NCBI GenBank assembly: GCA_023417955.1
Contig: JAEZDW010000352.1
Location: forward strand, 1-8,066
Length of the DNA stretch: 8,066 nt
Reading direction: 5' to 3'
Source of the DNA: Bacteroidota bacterium
Lineage (GTDB): Bacteria > Bacteroidota > Bacteroidia > Cytophagales > Cyclobacteriaceae
Both the position numbers and the translations under genes were made by a program. Below, one piece after another: positions 6,598 to 8,066 of the stretch. Every line of letters starts with the position of its first letter. Position 1 is the first letter of the stretch. Below the pieces are notes generated by a model, which ran no database searches, had not been told where the DNA came from, and saw only the letters and a program-made list of their open reading frames with translations.

Positions 6598-7598
6598 ACG
6601 CGTTGATTAACCTTTTTGTAATTCTTCAGCCGTGCCGAGAGCACCAACTCGTGCGTGCTTCCGGAAAACGTCCGGAGTTTTCCAAGTGAAAACTCATACG
6701 AATACGATGCGGAAAACATTGTATTGAAATTGAATCCTCCGGTCACTACACCGGCCTGAATATCTCTATACGTGATTCCGAACCAGGTCTTATCCTGCAG
6801 ATAGCACTTCACCTGATAATCGACGATAAACTGATTATCGGTTTGCCATAAGGCCAGTACACCTGGTTTTATATCAATGTCTTCGTTAAGCGGAAATGAA
6901 ACTCCGGCCTGAAAACTTCCCGAGTAGAATTGCTCAGAGAATTCAAGGGTCGGTGTACCCACTACAGTATTCCAGGGATAATAGGTTGCCCCGACGTAAA
7001 AGTTGTCGCCGTATATCAATACTCCGGCACGGGTCCAGAGCGAAGCCTGGTTAATTGAACCGGCTTCAAGTTTTTGATAAATCGGATCATTGACATCGAC
7101 GTTCTCACCCCAATACAACTTGTCGCCACCTTTCAGCTGGGAGCGTTCATACATTGCACCTGCACCTACTGCCATCATAATCTTTTCGGAAACCGGAAGG
7201 TGAACGGCGTAATGAACTCCGATACCGAATTCACCGAGGGGACCGATCTTCTCATTGAACACATTAAACCCAAGTCCGTGATAACTTAGTTTTGAACGCG
7301 GTACCATTTGCGTGAAGTTTGTTCTGCTGGGACGCAGCGCATTTACCTTTAAATCGACAGGTTGTTTCGTTCTGAAGTTCACGGCCAGATTCGAAAACTG
7401 CGGGGCATTGCTCCCAAACGCCGCCCATTGATAACGGTGCCCGAGCTTTACGTCCACGAAATTTTCAATCCCGGTAAAGGCAGGATTATATACTGGTGCA
7501 AATTGAAAAGGCTGTCCGGTATGCGGGATATATTGTGCCGAAAGCATTCCGCACAACGTCATTGCAAGACAAAATGTGATGACTGCCTTTAATCTCAT
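6591..7598 (-). CDS. PorP/SprF-family type IX secretion outer-membrane protein
   Basis: This 335-residue protein has a signal peptide at about 1-21 (ending LSA before QYIPH). The mature N-terminus then has FAPVYNPAFTGIENF, the NPA-x-x-G signature of the PorP/SprF family, followed by LGHRYQWAAFGS. The rest alternates short amphipathic strands with turns, ending in a strand-rich C-terminus, consistent with an outer-membrane beta-barrel of normal family length. SprF-type members are needed for secretion of cargo carrying type B sorting domains and are usually encoded next to that cargo, which is the case here. Its ATG overlaps the stop of the upstream cargo gene by 4 nt (ATGA), and its 3' end overlaps the PD40 gene by 7 nt, so translation of all three is probably coupled. 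Confidence 0.92.
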   Translation of the reverse strand: MRLKAVITFCLAMTLCGMLSAQYIPHTGQPFQFAPVYNPAFTGIENFVDVKLGHRYQWAAFGSNAPQFSNLAVNFRTKQPVDLKVNALRPSRTNFTQMVPRSKLSYHGLGFNVFNEKIGPLGEFGIGVHYAVHLPVSEKIMMAVGAGAMYERSQLKGGDKLYWGENVDVNDPIYQKLEAGSINQASLWTRAGVLIYGDNFYVGATYYPWNTVVGTPTLEFSEQFYSGSFQAGVSFPLNEDIDIKPGVLALWQTDNQFIVDYQVKCYLQDKTWFGITYRDIQAGVVTGGFNFNTMFSASYSYEFSLGKLRTFSGSTHELVLSARLKNYKKVNQRVW

Positions 7599-8066
7599 GG
7601 CTCCTCGCGTAATATAGTTACCGTTCCTTTGTATACGATCTTTCCGTAGCGTAAATCAATCACGTAGAAATACGTGCCTACGGGAACGTATACACCTTCT
7701 TTTTTACCATCCCAAGGCGAAGCGAATCCCACTGTTTCGAAAACGAGTTTTCCCCGTTGATCAAAAATCCTGATTATGGCATCATTATACGGCTCAAGAC
7801 CAGAATCATCCGGGAAGGGCCAAATATCGTTCATGCCATTTCCATCCGGGGAGAACACCTGTGGAACATTTAGCTGAACAAAATCGAAAGTTAGGTCAAT
7901 TTGTCGTTCAGCTATTTCGCTCGTACCTGCAGCATCGCTCAGCTTAATATACACCGTCCTTGGCGCATCGATAACGTCCTGCAGATTGATGAATGTGTAC
8001 GTTATGCTACGGATTGCCTGTACATACTCGTCAACCGATGCGACACCAGTGAGGGTGAGTATACCC
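7595..8066 (-). CDS. C-terminus of a T9SS cargo protein with a type B (gliding-motility-associated) sorting domain; runs off the right edge
   Basis: The frame is open from the right window edge to the TGA at 7597-7595, showing 156 residues; the gene continues upstream outside the window. A GTG at 7954 is internal, not the start. The first part, beginning GILTLTGVASVDEYVQAI, fits the end of a cadherin/Ig-like adhesion repeat of the type LTLTG-x-A-x-x-x-x-Y-x-x-A-x-R-S-x-x-Y. The last 90 or so residues form the sorting domain: VPQVFSPDGNGMNDIWPF, then IRIFDQRGKLVFE, PWDGKKEG, VPVGTYFYVIDL and a final KGTVTILRE strand. This matches the gliding-motility-associated C-terminal (gldCOOH, type B) domain that directs export through the T9SS. 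The partner PorP/SprF gene starts within its stop codon. A large multi-repeat surface adhesin is inferred; size and the rest of its domains are unknown. Confidence 0.9.
   Translation of the reverse strand, partial: GILTLTGVASVDEYVQAIRSITYTFINLQDVIDAPRTVYIKLSDAAGTSEIAERQIDLTFDFVQLNVPQVFSPDGNGMNDIWPFPDDSGLEPYNDAIIRIFDQRGKLVFETVGFASPWDGKKEGVYVPVGTYFYVIDLRYGKIVYKGTVTILREEP

Noticed and set aside
7595..7954. A complete 119-residue protein starting at the GTG at 7954
   Set aside because: The frame stays open to the window edge and the upstream residues form an adhesion-type repeat, so this is the C-terminus of a longer secreted protein.

Overview
The window looks like chromosomal DNA of a Bacteroidota bacterium (Cytophagales- or Chitinophagales-like, from gene content). 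The evidence is a type IX secretion (T9SS) cassette on the right: a cargo C-terminus with a gliding-motility/type B sorting domain, then a PorP/SprF-family protein, then a PD40 propeller protein. Recognisable Shine-Dalgarno sequences are almost absent and several genes start with GTG. No RNA gene, insertion sequence, CRISPR array or prophage is visible.

Layout. (1) 1-233, minus strand: the N-terminus of a Wzz/GumC-type polysaccharide chain-length or export protein, cut by the window edge. (2) 234-407: a divergent intergenic region with a perfect 12-bp palindrome. (3) 408-5361, plus strand: six tightly packed genes, probably one operon. They encode a membrane-anchored SGNH hydrolase, a NodU/CmcH/SxtI-type O-carbamoyltransferase, a 49-residue DUF5989 membrane peptide, an SxtJ-family membrane protein, a UbiA-family prenyltransferase resembling decaprenyl-phosphate phosphoribosyltransferase, and a HAD-IB phosphatase whose start overlaps the previous stop by 4 nt. 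(4) 5365-8066, minus strand: three overlapping genes transcribed towards the first operon (cargo C-terminus, then PorP/SprF, then PD40 propeller with an OmpA-like tail). The two operons converge with 3 bp between stop codons.

How the genes may work together. The first four plus-strand genes match in family the sxtI-J-K-L block of cyanobacterial saxitoxin clusters (carbamoyltransferase, two small unknown proteins, GDSL/SGNH protein). No toxin-skeleton gene is present here. They lie beside a Wzz-like gene and a pair suited to making a polyprenyl-phosphoryl pentose. I therefore infer a membrane-associated module that carbamoylates a surface glycan or lipid-linked sugar, not a toxin. The minus-strand genes look like an independent T9SS cassette that secretes and anchors a large adhesin-like protein.

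Least certain points: the true acceptor of the carbamoyl group, whether the prenyltransferase and phosphatase act in the same pathway as the carbamoyltransferase, and the role of the divergent OmpA-like domain.
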